Of a stretch of 50,927 nucleotides of DNA, positions 40,896 through 50,509 are shown piece after piece; positions within the stretch are counted from its first letter, which is position 1; every line of letters begins with the position of its first letter. Under the pieces are notes generated by a model. The model was not told the DNA's origin and ran no database searches. It was given only the letters and a program-made list of their open reading frames with translations. Source of the stretch: Dysgonomonas hofstadii (GTDB lineage: Bacteria; Bacteroidota; Bacteroidia; Bacteroidales; Dysgonomonadaceae); contig NZ_JACIEP010000023.1 in NCBI RefSeq assembly GCF_014196915.1, forward strand, positions 1 to 50,927. The letters run 5' to 3'. Made by a program: the position numbers and the translations under genes.

Positions 40896-43800
40896 ATGAA
40901 TTCATTCAAAACCATATATTCTATTATCTCCGGTATTATATTCTGTTTCTTTATAATACCTGCGATTGCTTATTCCCAGAATACAGTCAAACAACTGTCG
41001 AACACCGACGGGCTGTCCAATAATTCTGTAAACTGTATTTTCGAAGATTCGGAACAAACAATATGGATAGGCACATGGGACGGCCTCAACTCGTATAACG
41101 GGAGAGATTTTAAAACCTACCGTTACAACCGGAATAACAAATCCTCGATAAGCAATAATGTAATCCGGCAAATTATGGAGTCTGATACAAACCATCTCTG
41201 GATAGCGACGGATTACGGTGTGAACAGATGGGATAAACAAACTCAGGGATTTACGAATTATTTTCTAGGAACAGAACATCAGATACCGAAGCAAGAGAAG
41301 TCTTTTCTGATAAGTACAACCTCTCAAAAGGATATAATATGCTATGTAAAGCAGCAAGGATTATTCCGTTTCGATGCCGGACAGCAGACATTTATCCCGG
41401 TAAACCATTCTCTAACTGACGGTACTGTCAAAACCTTTGCGATTGATGGAAACGATAATATATATTTCTTATATGAAAACGGAAGACTGCAACAGTCTAA
41501 ATTATTATATCAGGATAAAGAGATTACATTATCCCAACCCAGATATTTAGAGCAGGAAAAGCCTGTATCCAATATATTCATGCTACATAATAATATGCTG
41601 GTACTGAACTATCGGGGATATCTGAAAATAATAGATGACAGAAACCTTTATCCAAGTACTATTGACTTTGACAAGGACAAGACTATCTCCCAGATTGTGT
41701 ATTATAAGGATAACTTATTGATAAGCTATTACGAAGGAGGCTGTGAAACCTATAATCTGAACACGAAAGTATATCAGCCAATACAAAGTATTTCTCCCAG
41801 AGTATCCATATTCTCGCTTTTTTCAGGCAGTCAGGATATACTTTGGGTAGGAACAGACGGGCAAGGCATACTTAAAGTATACGAATATGACTCTCCGTTC
41901 AAAACAGTTTATACGAACCATCCGGTAAGAAGCTTTTGTCAGTATAACCGGAATGAAATATTAGTGGGAACGAAGGGGGACGGGATCAAGATATTAGAAA
42001 AGGAAACAGGGAAATTATCCGACTTCTTAAATATCAGTTCGGGATTAATATCAAATTCTGTATATACAATAAAAAAGAACCAGTCGGGAGACATATTCAT
42101 CGGTACTGAAGGTGAAGGTATCAACATATTATCGAAAGATAAGCAATTGTACAGATTAAGTATTCCGGCGAAACATCCTGTCTTTAGAGCAGTTTACAGC
42201 ATCCATTTTACAAGTAATGACTCGCTATTATGGCTAGGAACATCCGGCTACGGACTGATAAAAATAGCATTGACAAAAAGAGCAAACCACTATGAAGTGC
42301 AGGATATAGAACAATATACATCTGCCGATAAACATAATTCCCTTAATAACAATGTTATATACTCAATAACTTCGGGAGTGAATAAAAACCAGTTATGGCT
42401 GGGTACGCGTGGAGGAGGCATAAGCCGGTTTAATATAGAGGATAAATCATTTGAACGGATAGAAGATATAGACAATAATCTTTCCCTGACAAACAATGAC
42501 GTTCTTTCCCTGACAAGGGATACAGAAAGTCTGTGGATTGGCACAAGCTATGGGCTTAACCGCCTCGGATTGAGCAACAATCTATCAGGAATACGGGAAT
42601 ATACAGAAAAGGAAGGACTGGCCAACAATACAATACACGGTATTCTTGAAGATGAGACAGATAATATATGGATCAGCACCAATCAGGGAATTTCCCGCAT
42701 CAATCTTTTCGACAATAGTATTACAAATTATTCATCGAAAGACGGACTTCAGAACGACGAATTCTCTGATGGAGCCTATTATAAGGATGAAGATAAGATA
42801 CTCTATTTCGGAGGGGTGAACGGATTCAACTATTTCAACCCGGAAAAGATACATCTGAGAGACTTTAACCCATCTATTGGGTTGAGTAATCTCAGGATAT
42901 TCAACACGGCGCAGAATATAAATGAACGAATAAATGATAATACACTAAAACTGGCATATGACGAGGCATACGTAACATTCTCATTTATTGCGCATGATTT
43001 CATCAACAACGAAAATTGTGAATATGATTATCGTTTGCTCAACTTTTCGGATGAATGGATAAACAATGGCAACAACCCTAACATTGTATTCACAAAATTG
43101 CCTCCCGGAAAATATCGGCTGGAAGTAAAAGTGACAAACGGCGACAGGGTATGGGGTGATAATATATATACTTTAAGCATAGATGTGGCATATCCGTGGT
43201 GGCTGAGTACAGTTGCTTTTATCATATACACCATACTGGCCCTTATTATCGTGTATATAGCATATTCAGTGATAAGAAACAGGATCAGGCTCAACAGGCA
43301 ATTACTGCTCGAACATATCGAAAAGCAGAACCAGCAAAAAATGCATGAGTCGAAACTCAATTTCTTCACCAATGTCGCTCACGAATTCTTTACTCCGCTC
43401 ACTCTTATATACGGACCCGCACAGCACCTGCTCGAGAAAGCGGATCTTGACGGATATACCAAACGGTATATACAAATAATTAAAAACAATGCCGACAGGA
43501 TGCAAAAACTGATCAACGAACTGATGGAGTTCCGGAAAGTAGAATCGGGACACACACCTCTGCATCCGGAAAGCATAGATATAAAACTTTTGATAGAATA
43601 TATCACGGATAACTATACGGAAATAGCACAGGAAAACAAAATAGAATTCAGGGTAGAGACGGATAGTATATCTACTATTATTACCGACCGTAATTCATTG
43701 GAAAAAATTATATTCAATCTTATTTCTAATGCTTTCAAATATACGCCGGCAAATGGCTTTATACATATCAGTGTTACACAAAACAATAATCTGCATATAA

Positions 43801-44864
43801 GTATCAGGAATTCAGGGAAGGGACTGACGGACAGGCAGATGTCCGAAGTGTTTAACCGCTTCAAAATCCTGGAAACATCCAAGTTACAAAATTCAACAAG
43901 TACAGGCATCGGACTAGGTCTGACAAAAAGCCTGACCGAAATGCTCGGTGGAGAAATCAGTGTATCAAGCAAACTGGGAGAATACGTCATGTTCGAAATA
44001 GATATTCCTCCGATGAAATCCAATCAGCTGATTTCAGCAATAGACAGCCAAGATGATGACCGGATAGCTATAAGTCCGCAAATCTATGATAAGAAAGATA
44101 TCTCGATTTTGATTGTCGAAGACGAAAAAAATATACGGGAATTTCTTAAAGATATACTAAGCCCCTACTATAATATCAGTGAGGCCGGAGACGGGGAAGA
44201 GGCGGTATCGATGATAGAACAGAATATGCCCGATATAATATTAAGTGACGTACTGATGCCAAATATGGATGGAATGGGGCTTATAGATAAACTCAAATCC
44301 GATCCGAAGACGGCGCATATACCAATTATAAATGTATCGGCGAAAAGCTCGGTGGAAGACCATATCAATGCATATCAACATGGAGCGGATCTGTATATTA
44401 CAAAGCCTTTCCATCCACGTCATGTGTTGACTACCGTGCAGAACCTGATAAATAAACGTTCCGTACTGAAAGATTTTTTCAATTCGAGCCTTTCATCTAT
44501 TACTATAAAAGATGGGATTACGATCCATCAGGATGATGAACGATTGTTGCAGGAGATAGTGTCATTCATTGAGAAAAACATGGACGACGAATCATTAAAC
44601 CCCAATGCAATAGCCGACGCTCTTGGGTTGAGTAAAGCAACATTGTACCGGAAATTAAAGGACATGGCAGATAAGACCCCCAGCGAATTTGTAAGAACAA
44701 TCCGGCTCAATTACGCGTCACAGCTTTTGATAACTACAAAGCTGACCGTATCCGAGATCATGTTCAAATCCGGATTTACCAACAAGTCTTATTTCTACAG
44801 GGAATTCTCGAAGCAATATGACATGTCGCCGAAAGAATACAGGCTATCCAAGACTAAAGAATAG
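40896..44864 (+). CDS. Hybrid two-component system sensor/regulator (HTCS)
   Basis: A 1322-residue sensor and transcription factor in one chain, the usual activator of Bacteroidota glycan loci. In order: signal peptide (1-28); periplasmic beta-propeller repeats (Reg_prop type, such as IWIGTWDGLNSY and LWLGTRGGGISRF; about 30-660); Y_Y_Y domain (about 690-760); transmembrane helix (about 770-795); histidine kinase with the H-box NVAHEFFTPLTLI (His near 829); ATPase part with GIGLGLTKS; receiver domain with IILSDVLMPNMDG (Asp near 1117); and AraC-type HTH (about 1220-1322). It is divergent from the GH130 operon and probably binds a mannoside-type breakdown product. Confidence 0.95.
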   Translation: MNSFKTIYSIISGIIFCFFIIPAIAYSQNTVKQLSNTDGLSNNSVNCIFEDSEQTIWIGTWDGLNSYNGRDFKTYRYNRNNKSSISNNVIRQIMESDTNHLWIATDYGVNRWDKQTQGFTNYFLGTEHQIPKQEKSFLISTTSQKDIICYVKQQGLFRFDAGQQTFIPVNHSLTDGTVKTFAIDGNDNIYFLYENGRLQQSKLLYQDKEITLSQPRYLEQEKPVSNIFMLHNNMLVLNYRGYLKIIDDRNLYPSTIDFDKDKTISQIVYYKDNLLISYYEGGCETYNLNTKVYQPIQSISPRVSIFSLFSGSQDILWVGTDGQGILKVYEYDSPFKTVYTNHPVRSFCQYNRNEILVGTKGDGIKILEKETGKLSDFLNISSGLISNSVYTIKKNQSGDIFIGTEGEGINILSKDKQLYRLSIPAKHPVFRAVYSIHFTSNDSLLWLGTSGYGLIKIALTKRANHYEVQDIEQYTSADKHNSLNNNVIYSITSGVNKNQLWLGTRGGGISRFNIEDKSFERIEDIDNNLSLTNNDVLSLTRDTESLWIGTSYGLNRLGLSNNLSGIREYTEKEGLANNTIHGILEDETDNIWISTNQGISRINLFDNSITNYSSKDGLQNDEFSDGAYYKDEDKILYFGGVNGFNYFNPEKIHLRDFNPSIGLSNLRIFNTAQNINERINDNTLKLAYDEAYVTFSFIAHDFINNENCEYDYRLLNFSDEWINNGNNPNIVFTKLPPGKYRLEVKVTNGDRVWGDNIYTLSIDVAYPWWLSTVAFIIYTILALIIVYIAYSVIRNRIRLNRQLLLEHIEKQNQQKMHESKLNFFTNVAHEFFTPLTLIYGPAQHLLEKADLDGYTKRYIQIIKNNADRMQKLINELMEFRKVESGHTPLHPESIDIKLLIEYITDNYTEIAQENKIEFRVETDSISTIITDRNSLEKIIFNLISNAFKYTPANGFIHISVTQNNNLHISIRNSGKGLTDRQMSEVFNRFKILETSKLQNSTSTGIGLGLTKSLTEMLGGEISVSSKLGEYVMFEIDIPPMKSNQLISAIDSQDDDRIAISPQIYDKKDISILIVEDEKNIREFLKDILSPYYNISEAGDGEEAVSMIEQNMPDIILSDVLMPNMDGMGLIDKLKSDPKTAHIPIINVSAKSSVEDHINAYQHGADLYITKPFHPRHVLTTVQNLINKRSVLKDFFNSSLSSITIKDGITIHQDDERLLQEIVSFIEKNMDDESLNPNAIADALGLSKATLYRKLKDMADKTPSEFVRTIRLNYASQLLITTKLTVSEIMFKSGFTNKSYFYREFSKQYDMSPKEYRLSKTKE

Positions 44865-44866
44865 TA

Positions 44867-45615
44867 TCAGGATTTATCGCGCCTTTCCAGAAAATCAGAC
44901 GGCAATACTCCATACTGTTTTTTGGAAACATTTGGCAAAATACGACGGATTATTAAATCCGACCATATAGCAGACCTCATTTACCCGGTACTTATTTTCA
45001 TTCAATAATTCTGTCGCTCTTTTCAGTCTTACCATCAGCAACAGTTTATTCGAGGTGATACCCGACAGGTTTTTTATCTTGGCAAATAAACCGGAACTAC
45101 TGACATGAAGCTCTTCGGCTAAATGCTCGAAAGTGAAATCAACATTGGCAATATTCTTTTCTATAATATCGTTTACCTTTGCAAGGAACTCTTCGTCTTC
45201 CCTGTTTCCTGCAATGCTTTTCAAAGAGGCAAATGGTGTCTCCGTAAATTTCTTCAACAGGTTTCGTCTCGATTCGAGTAGATTTCTTATCTGCACCGAA
45301 AGGAATGAGATAGAAAATGATTTCTCTACATAGGCATCAGCTCCTATCTCCAGCGCTTCAATCTTCGATGCAATATTGGTCTTGGCCGTCAACATTACCA
45401 AAGGAATATGATTCCAGAGAAAACTACTCTTTACCTTATTACAGAATTCTATCCCATCCATATTGGGCATCATAATATCGCTTATGATAAGGTCTACTTC
45501 CTCCCTTTCCAATAATTTTATTCCTTCCATGCCATCATTTGCCAAAAGTACATTATATACTAGAGCCAGATTCTTTTTTATAAACTCCTGCATATCTGGG
45601 TTATCTTCTACAATC
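44867..45615 (-). pseudogene. Truncated second HTCS regulator (receiver and AraC part)
   Basis: The frame carries a receiver domain (FLIVEDNPDMQEF just before the ATG at 45593, then DLIISDIMMPNMDGIEF and LTAKTNIASKIEALEIGADA) and an AraC HTH (LAEELHVSSSGLFAKIKNLS, VCYMVGFNNPSYFAKCF). The sensor and kinase parts are missing: upstream the match stops at about 45615. At the C-terminus a run of A bases shifts the frame. Correcting it gives QKQYGVLPSDFLERRDKS and a stop at 44867-44869, while the uncorrected frame ends early at 44895. It abuts the intact HTCS gene tail to tail with two bases between. It is a relic of an older or neighbouring glycan locus. Confidence 0.82.
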
Positions 45616-45644
45616 AGGAAAGCGCTGGTGTGATATACAATTTT

Positions 45645-45716
45645 ATGGAGGATTGGTTAAATGAAGGTCTTAAAGCCGGTTATAGCTATTATATTGATGT
45701 GCAAATTAGAAATTAA
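45645..45716 (+). pseudogene. Short C-terminal fragment, parent unknown
   Basis: A 23-codon frame MEDWLNEGLKAGYSYYIDVQ and IRN ends at a TAA at 45714. The 'AGYSYYIDV' end resembles the last strand of fimbrillin-like or other beta-sandwich surface proteins. It directly follows the broken HTCS remnant, so this may be the edge of a deleted gene. Confidence 0.3.
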
Positions 45717-45745
45717 AAATCGGATAATAACAAAACGATTATATC

Positions 45746-46267
45746 ATGGTAGAAAAAGAACACAGATTAACGGCAGAGGAGTATATTAAGTCATACAGGG
45801 AGAGTCATAAAAACTTAGAAATTAACGAAGAACAAATGGACAACATATGTTCAAGCATTGGAGAGATATATGATTGTGGAGAGAAGACGCCCAACTATTA
45901 CAGGGCTGACTTAATAAGTTTGCTTTTTTATGTTAGAGTACTGGTGACATATCACACAGAAAGCATTCCAAATCAATTTAAAAAATCCTTCATAGGAAAT
46001 TGTGGAGGAGCATCCTTTCCTGGAAGTACATACTATTCAGCAGGTAATCTATGTACAAAAAAAGGTCATTCTTTTGATGACATTTTTCATAAACAAGAAT
46101 CAATAAGTATAATTGGCCCAACACCAGTAATCGCGTTCGCTATTATACATTTTTATGAAAAAAAGAGCAATTTACTTGGTTGGCTAGAGCTTGTTGGTGC
46201 TGGAACTGTATTTGGTGTTATGGGGGCACAGGTAATTGGAAAGATGGGGATTTATAAACAAATTTAA
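45746..46267 (+). CDS. VapA-like protein (tentative)
   Basis: A 173-residue protein without signal peptide. Residues 80-170 resemble the beta-barrel core of the Rhodococcus equi VapA family: the strand pattern NCGGASFPGSTYYSAGNL, the middle SISIIGPTPVIAFAIIHFYEK, the turn KSNLLGWLE and the glycine-rich end GAGTVFGVMGAQVIGKMG. I judge this from memory of the family pattern, not from an alignment. The N-terminal 70 residues are polar and helical. The genes on both sides are broken, so it probably arrived with a lost element. The last 32 bp overlap the start of the next frame. Confidence 0.45.
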   Translation: MVEKEHRLTAEEYIKSYRESHKNLEINEEQMDNICSSIGEIYDCGEKTPNYYRADLISLLFYVRVLVTYHTESIPNQFKKSFIGNCGGASFPGSTYYSAGNLCTKKGHSFDDIFHKQESISIIGPTPVIAFAIIHFYEKKSNLLGWLELVGAGTVFGVMGAQVIGKMGIYKQI

Positions 46268-46943
46268 ATATCAGAATATCGAAAATTCATTTTATCAGAT
46301 AGCCAGACACACTTTCCGGCTATCTTTTCCCAACAAAGTCATTGGGGATGAAATCTTGTCCAACTATTCTCTATTTTTTGTAGAGAATGGAGACGAATAT
46401 CTGTTTAGCCTTTCGGTAGCAGGCAATATTTTTGATCACAATACTTATAAACATATTGGGGCGTTTGACGACGATATAGCCTCAATCAGTATTCTCAAAT
46501 CCCTAAAAGGGTATTTACGTTTCCGAATTGCCTATCCTGAGAGTGAAGAGTTTTGCACGATGGATGTAGATGCATGCTTTAAAGAAGCACAGGTTCAACT
46601 GCCTAATGATGAGCGACATCATTTTTTCTGTCTCAACAACTGTTTGATGCTGCTCTACGTCTTTGCAACTTCCAACCTCGACACTTTACTGATACACGCT
46701 TCTGTTATTAAAAACGATGAACAAGGTTTTGTCTTTTTAGGCAAGAGTGGAACAGGCAAAAGTACGCATAGCCGTTTGTGGCTGGAACATGTCGAAAGTA
46801 ACGAATTGCTAAACGACGACAATCCCGTAATTCGCATCATAGATAGCAAAGCCTACGTTTTCGGTTACGCCGTGGAGTGGTAAGACACCCTGTTATAAAA
46901 ACGATTCGGTTCCGTTGCGAGGCACCGTAAAACTACGACAGGT
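46236..46943 (+). pseudogene. HprK-like kinase pseudogene
   Basis: The frame encodes a protein with the HPr-kinase/PEP-carboxykinase-like P-loop signature: LLIHASVIKND, FLGKSGTGKSTHSRLW (P-loop) and LLNDDNPVIRI. After VFG one extra base (near 46866) shifts the frame, and the apparent gene ends at 46883. In the other frame the conserved continuation is present: PWSGKTPCYKNDSVPLRGTV, then KLRQ. It stops being alike at about 46943, where the truncated integrase on the other strand begins. Both a frameshift and a deletion therefore have inactivated it. The N-terminal start is unclear because the frame overlaps the VapA-like gene. Confidence 0.8.
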
Positions 46944-47824
46944 TGAAAGTCCGTTTTCTTTCTGCGGTATTTAAGCCAAAGGTTATCATCTTCATCTGTA
47001 AACAGATTCTCTTCTCTTATGTGGACTATATCCGCATAAGAAGTACCGGTATAGCAAGCGAAGAGAAACAAGTCACGGGTAAGCAGATAAGAATGACGGT
47101 TAGGGGCAATTTCCAAATCTCGGATTTTTTCAAAACTTTCCCTGCTTAATGCTTTGGGAGTGGCTTCTTTTTGTTTGGGTAGTTTGTAATGGACAAAATG
47201 CAGTTTCTCGGAAATACCTTCTTTGAAAGCAATCTTACACATCTTTTTCAGGATAGCCAGATAGTGGCGAACTGTATCCATTGAATAGCCCTGTTCGACC
47301 AGAACAAAATCCTGATATTCCCGGATGAACTGTTCGTTTAATTGTCCGAAAGCAATATCCTTTGTTTTAAATTTCTTTTTGATGAATTTGCCTAATGAAC
47401 GGTGGGTGTACACGTAACCACTTAAGGTGGTCGGGGCAACATCTATTCCGATACGGGCTCTCAGTCCGTCAATATACTTGTCGAGAAGTACGAGCAGGGT
47501 TGTTTGTGCGCCCATACTTCCCTGAAAGAGGTTTTTGACTGATTCGGCATCGAAAGGCCGGTTACGCTCTATGAGCGTATCATAAGCCGAATGGACAGCA
47601 AGCAATAGTTCCTCTATTTTGGCATTGGTGACTACTGCTTCACGGCTTTTACCATCCAGGCGGCTTTCGCGGGGATTCCACAACCCGGGAGTACAGGAAA
47701 GTTTCAGGCTGAACTGCGACATAGACCTACCGATAGTAATTCTTCCCATGATGGGAGTTTTACCCGACTTATCGGGGCTGCTTTTTTTCAGGTAAAGCAA
47801 AACCTTGAATTTTTCTTGTTTCAT
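46944..47824 (-). pseudogene. Tyrosine recombinase lacking its catalytic C-terminus
   Basis: A Bacteroidota integrase starting at ATG 47824 (MKQEKFKVLLYLKKSSPDKS). It has the arm-binding domain (SGKTPIMGRITIGRSM), the core-binding domain (TTLSGYVYTHRSLGKFIKKK) and the beginning of the catalytic domain (FACYTGTSYADIVHI, then LKYRRKKTD). After that the sequence changes to bases of the HprK-like pseudogene read backwards, so H-x-x-R, the second His and the Tyr nucleophile are all missing. The first catalytic Arg place holds Ser, as in IntDOT. The frame runs on to 46865 but the extra part is not integrase. The upstream ATG at 47860 is less likely. Confidence 0.85.
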
Positions 47825-47861
47825 AACACTTATAATTTTGTGGGCTTTGCCTTTAGGCAAA

Positions 47862-47995
47862 GTTACCTGTTTTACAAGTGCTCTTTGTTGTGCAAAATAC
47901 TGTGAATCAGAACAAACAAACCGAATGATGTTTCTGCGATCTGCTATGAGTTACCTGTTTTAATCCGGTAACTATCGTGGTAACGGATTGGTAAC
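47862..47995 (+). repeat. GGTAAC repeats upstream of the truncated integrase
   Basis: AGTTACCTGTTTTA occurs twice, at 47861-47874 and 47949-47962. GGTAAC then follows in the other orientation at 47967, 47979 and 47990, 12 and 11 bp apart. The array sits 40-170 bp before the truncated integrase start. The rest of the 47861-48457 gap holds the integrase remnant at 48085-48208 and the promoter region of the next gene. Confidence 0.55.
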
Positions 47996-48084
47996 GTAAA
48001 TACTGCTATATTCTGCCAAAATTCATTTTACCTGATGACGCAGAAAAGAGAAAAACTACTCATTCTAAATTACTTACGTTATAC

Positions 48085-48208
48085 TTGCTTCAATTCGCTG
48101 ATTACCGTTTTTCTACGAATTATACACGTAGCCAGACATACTTTTCGGACGATTGCGGCTAAAAAGGGTATACGGGATAGCATTGCGGAACGCATCATGA
48201 GACATTAA
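48085..48208 (+). pseudogene. C-terminal remnant of a tyrosine recombinase
   Basis: The plus-strand frame reads FNSLITVFLRII, then HVARHTFRTIAAKKGI and SIAERIMRH before a TAA at 48206. HVARHTF is the H-x-x-R box of tyrosine recombinases, and IAERIMRH resembles the region of the second His. The Tyr segment is missing. It is opposite in orientation to the truncated integrase at 46944-47824, so it is not simply that gene's lost end in place. Confidence 0.6.
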
Positions 48209-48457
48209 ATAAAGAAATATTATAATGTCTTTATTATAAAATATTGTAAAACAATAAATAAGTCGTTTTTCTTTCGTATCTTTAAAACTTGAGCAATCTG
48301 GTTTTTATTGTATCTATCTTCTCAATGTTTTGCTCCGCGCTGGTTAGCGGATCTTCCCATCGTCAAAATCGACAACAAAATTAACTTTCTTGTTTATGGT
48401 ATTAATCAGTTACGAGAATGTGTAATGCTTTTGTCGTAACACATTTTTGTAAATAAG

Positions 48458-49555
48458 ATGAAATCATTTTTTATAGGGAATATGGAAGTTAAACTTCCGG
48501 TTATCCAAGGTGGAATGGGTGTAGGCGTATCTTTGTCCGGTTTAGCATCAGCGGTAGCCAATGAAGGAGGGATAGGAGTTATATCGTGTGCCGGTTTGGG
48601 ACTTATCCATAAAGGCCACGGAGATTTTATTAAGAGCAGCATTTGGGGGCTAAAAGAAGAGTTGCGTTTAGCCAGAGAAAAAACAACCGGCATAATAGGA
48701 GTCAATATAATGGTGGCTTTATCCAATTTTGCAGATATGGCGCGTACAGCCATCGAAGAAAAAGCGGATGTCATATTTGCCGGAGCAGGACTACCGTTGG
48801 ACCTGCCATCTTATCGGACTGTGGATAGTAAAACCAAGTTAGTTCCGATCGTTTCTTCCGCCCGGGCCTCAAAAATAATTTGCGAGAAATGGCATAATAA
48901 TTACGGTTACCTTCCTGATGCGATCGTTGTAGAAGGCCCGAAAGCAGGAGGGCATTTAGGATTCAAAAAAGAGCAAATCGATGATAACCTGTATTCTCTG
49001 GAACAGATAATTCCCGAGGTCATAGAAACAGTTTCATTATATAAAGGAATAAAAACGATATCAGTTATTGCCGCAGGTGGGATATCTTCAGGAGGGGATA
49101 TATACCGTTTTATCGAAATGGGGGCATCAGCTGTACAGATGGGAACAATATTTGTTACTACAGACGAATGCGATGCTTCAGAAGCCTTCAAGCAGGTCTA
49201 TCTTACTGCTAAAGAAGACGACTTAATGATAATCAACAGTCCCGTAGGGATGCCCGGGCGTGCCATTAAAGGAGAATTTCTCAAACGTGTTGCCGATGGA
49301 TTAGAAGTTCCTAAAAACTGTCCTGTACATTGTATAAAAACCTGCGACTTTACGAAGAGCCCCTATTGTATTATGAAAGCATTATTTAATGCTGCAAAAG
49401 GTGATATGAGAAAAGGGTATGCTTTTGCCGGAGTAAATGCACATCTGGCACAGAAAATAAGCAGCGTAAAAGAAGTTGTATACAGGCTGAAAGAAGAATT
49501 TACCCTGGCGGAAAAAAGGACATTATTAACAATAGGGCTGTCTCATGAACTATAG
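48458..49555 (+). CDS. Nitronate monooxygenase family protein
   Basis: A 365-residue FMN-dependent TIM-barrel enzyme of the nitronate monooxygenase / 2-nitropropane dioxygenase family, which also includes FabK-type enoyl reductases. Visible marks are VIQGGMGVGVSLSGLA (15-30), GVISCAGLG (40-48), GPKAGGHLGF (about 159-168), IAAGGISSGGDIYRF (about 203-217) and ASAVQMGTIFVTTDECDAS (about 223-241), the FMN-phosphate region. A Cys-rich segment near 290-308 (CPVHCIKTCDFTKSPYC) is typical of the Bacteroidota form. Many Bacteroidales carry this gene as part of the core genome, so the accessory region ends before it. Confidence 0.9.
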   Translation: MKSFFIGNMEVKLPVIQGGMGVGVSLSGLASAVANEGGIGVISCAGLGLIHKGHGDFIKSSIWGLKEELRLAREKTTGIIGVNIMVALSNFADMARTAIEEKADVIFAGAGLPLDLPSYRTVDSKTKLVPIVSSARASKIICEKWHNNYGYLPDAIVVEGPKAGGHLGFKKEQIDDNLYSLEQIIPEVIETVSLYKGIKTISVIAAGGISSGGDIYRFIEMGASAVQMGTIFVTTDECDASEAFKQVYLTAKEDDLMIINSPVGMPGRAIKGEFLKRVADGLEVPKNCPVHCIKTCDFTKSPYCIMKALFNAAKGDMRKGYAFAGVNAHLAQKISSVKEVVYRLKEEFTLAEKRTLLTIGLSHEL

Positions 49556-49717
49556 TCTGGTAGAAGAAACAATAAGAAGATATATCCGGGAATACAGGAA
49601 TGGCCTTGATATTCTGTGCTCAGGATGAACAAGGCTTGCTCAAGGATATTCAGAAACTTACAGGAAAGTGTCTTACAGTATCGAGTCAATAATAAACATT
49701 CACTAAAACTACAATAT

Positions 49718-49957
49718 ATGGTAGCAAAACAGAATTCTTCAGCAAATAAGAAAGAAGGTGAAATAACCCGTTCTGAAAGAACTTCGGCAACACAACAAGC
49801 CGAGTCAGTGCTGAAAAATGCAAAGGAGCGTGCCGGAGATGTTATCCATGTCGTAATTAGTGACAGGACTACAATTGAACTTCCGGCTCATTTATCACAG
49901 GAAGAGATAGATGCCCGTGTGGAGAAATATATAGAATTGCATAAATCGAAGATATAG
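49718..49957 (+). CDS. Small conserved protein of unknown function
   Basis: I choose the ATG at 49718 (MVAKQNSSANKKEGEI), giving 79 residues; a longer frame from 49616 has no protein-like N-terminus. The polar N-terminal part is followed by IHVVISDRTTIELPAHLSQE and a final helix, a pattern of a small alpha/beta protein. No known domain is seen. It lies before two RNA-binding protein genes in the same direction. Confidence 0.5.
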   Translation: MVAKQNSSANKKEGEITRSERTSATQQAESVLKNAKERAGDVIHVVISDRTTIELPAHLSQEEIDARVEKYIELHKSKI

Positions 49958-50029
49958 TTTCTAGAGAATTGCTGTGATAAAAATAATAAGTATTCATTAT
50001 AAAAAAACAAAGATATTTTAAGAATAAGT

Positions 50030-50482
50030 ATGGCTAAATCAAACTCATTTAACAAGAGAGAAATAGAAAAAAACAAACAACAAAAAAGAAAAGAAAAACA
50101 GCAAAAACGGGAAGAAAGAAAAAATAATCCAGCCGATTCTTTTGAGGATATGATTGCTTATGTAGATGAAAACGGAGTTATAACCAGTACTCCTCCCGAC
50201 CTCACTAATAAACGAAAAATCAAGATCGAAAATATAGCTGTTTCTACACCGAAAAAAGAAGATCTGGAAGATCCTATATTGAATGGGCGTGTAGAATACT
50301 TTAACCCCGATAAGGGATATGGTTTTATTAAACATACAGGAAGTACGGATAAATATTTTTTCCATGTGAGCAGTGCTCCGGCTTCCATTACAGAAGGAAA
50401 TATGGTGACATTCGAATTGGAACGTGGTCAAAAAGGCATGAATGCCGTAAGGATTACTCTTGCCAATAAGGACGGCCAGTAA
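50030..50482 (+). CDS. Cold-shock domain protein with basic N-terminal extension
   Basis: A 150-residue RNA-binding protein. The first 35 residues are a highly basic, Lys/Gln/Arg-rich helix (KNKQQKRKEKQQKREERKNN). The cold-shock domain occupies about 82-147: LNGRVEYFNPDKGYGFIKH (RNP1 as KGYGFI) and DKYFFHVSS (RNP2 as YFFHVS). Such proteins bind single-stranded RNA and act as chaperones. It stands 27 bp before an RRM protein gene, and the two probably form one operon. Confidence 0.9.
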   Translation: MAKSNSFNKREIEKNKQQKRKEKQQKREERKNNPADSFEDMIAYVDENGVITSTPPDLTNKRKIKIENIAVSTPKKEDLEDPILNGRVEYFNPDKGYGFIKHTGSTDKYFFHVSSAPASITEGNMVTFELERGQKGMNAVRITLANKDGQ

Positions 50483-50509
50483 TCAATAATAATTAATTTA
50501 AGAAAAAGA

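Noticed and set aside
44334-44350. TGTATCGGCGAAAA in the HTCS gene as a second attachment-site copy
   Set aside because: It encodes the conserved VSAKS stretch of a receiver domain, so the likeness to the mnmE end is coincidence.
46299-46330. GATAGCC-N13-GGCTATC followed by TTTT as a terminator of the VapA-like gene
   Set aside because: It lies within conserved coding sequence of the HprK-like pseudogene (QIARHTFRLSF), and the loop is long. It may have weak terminator activity but cannot be supported.
49547-49629. Small frame MNYSLVEETIRRYIREYRNG overlapping the end of the nitronate monooxygenase gene
   Set aside because: 27 codons, no recognised family, and the overlap may be chance. It could be a real small gene but cannot be supported.
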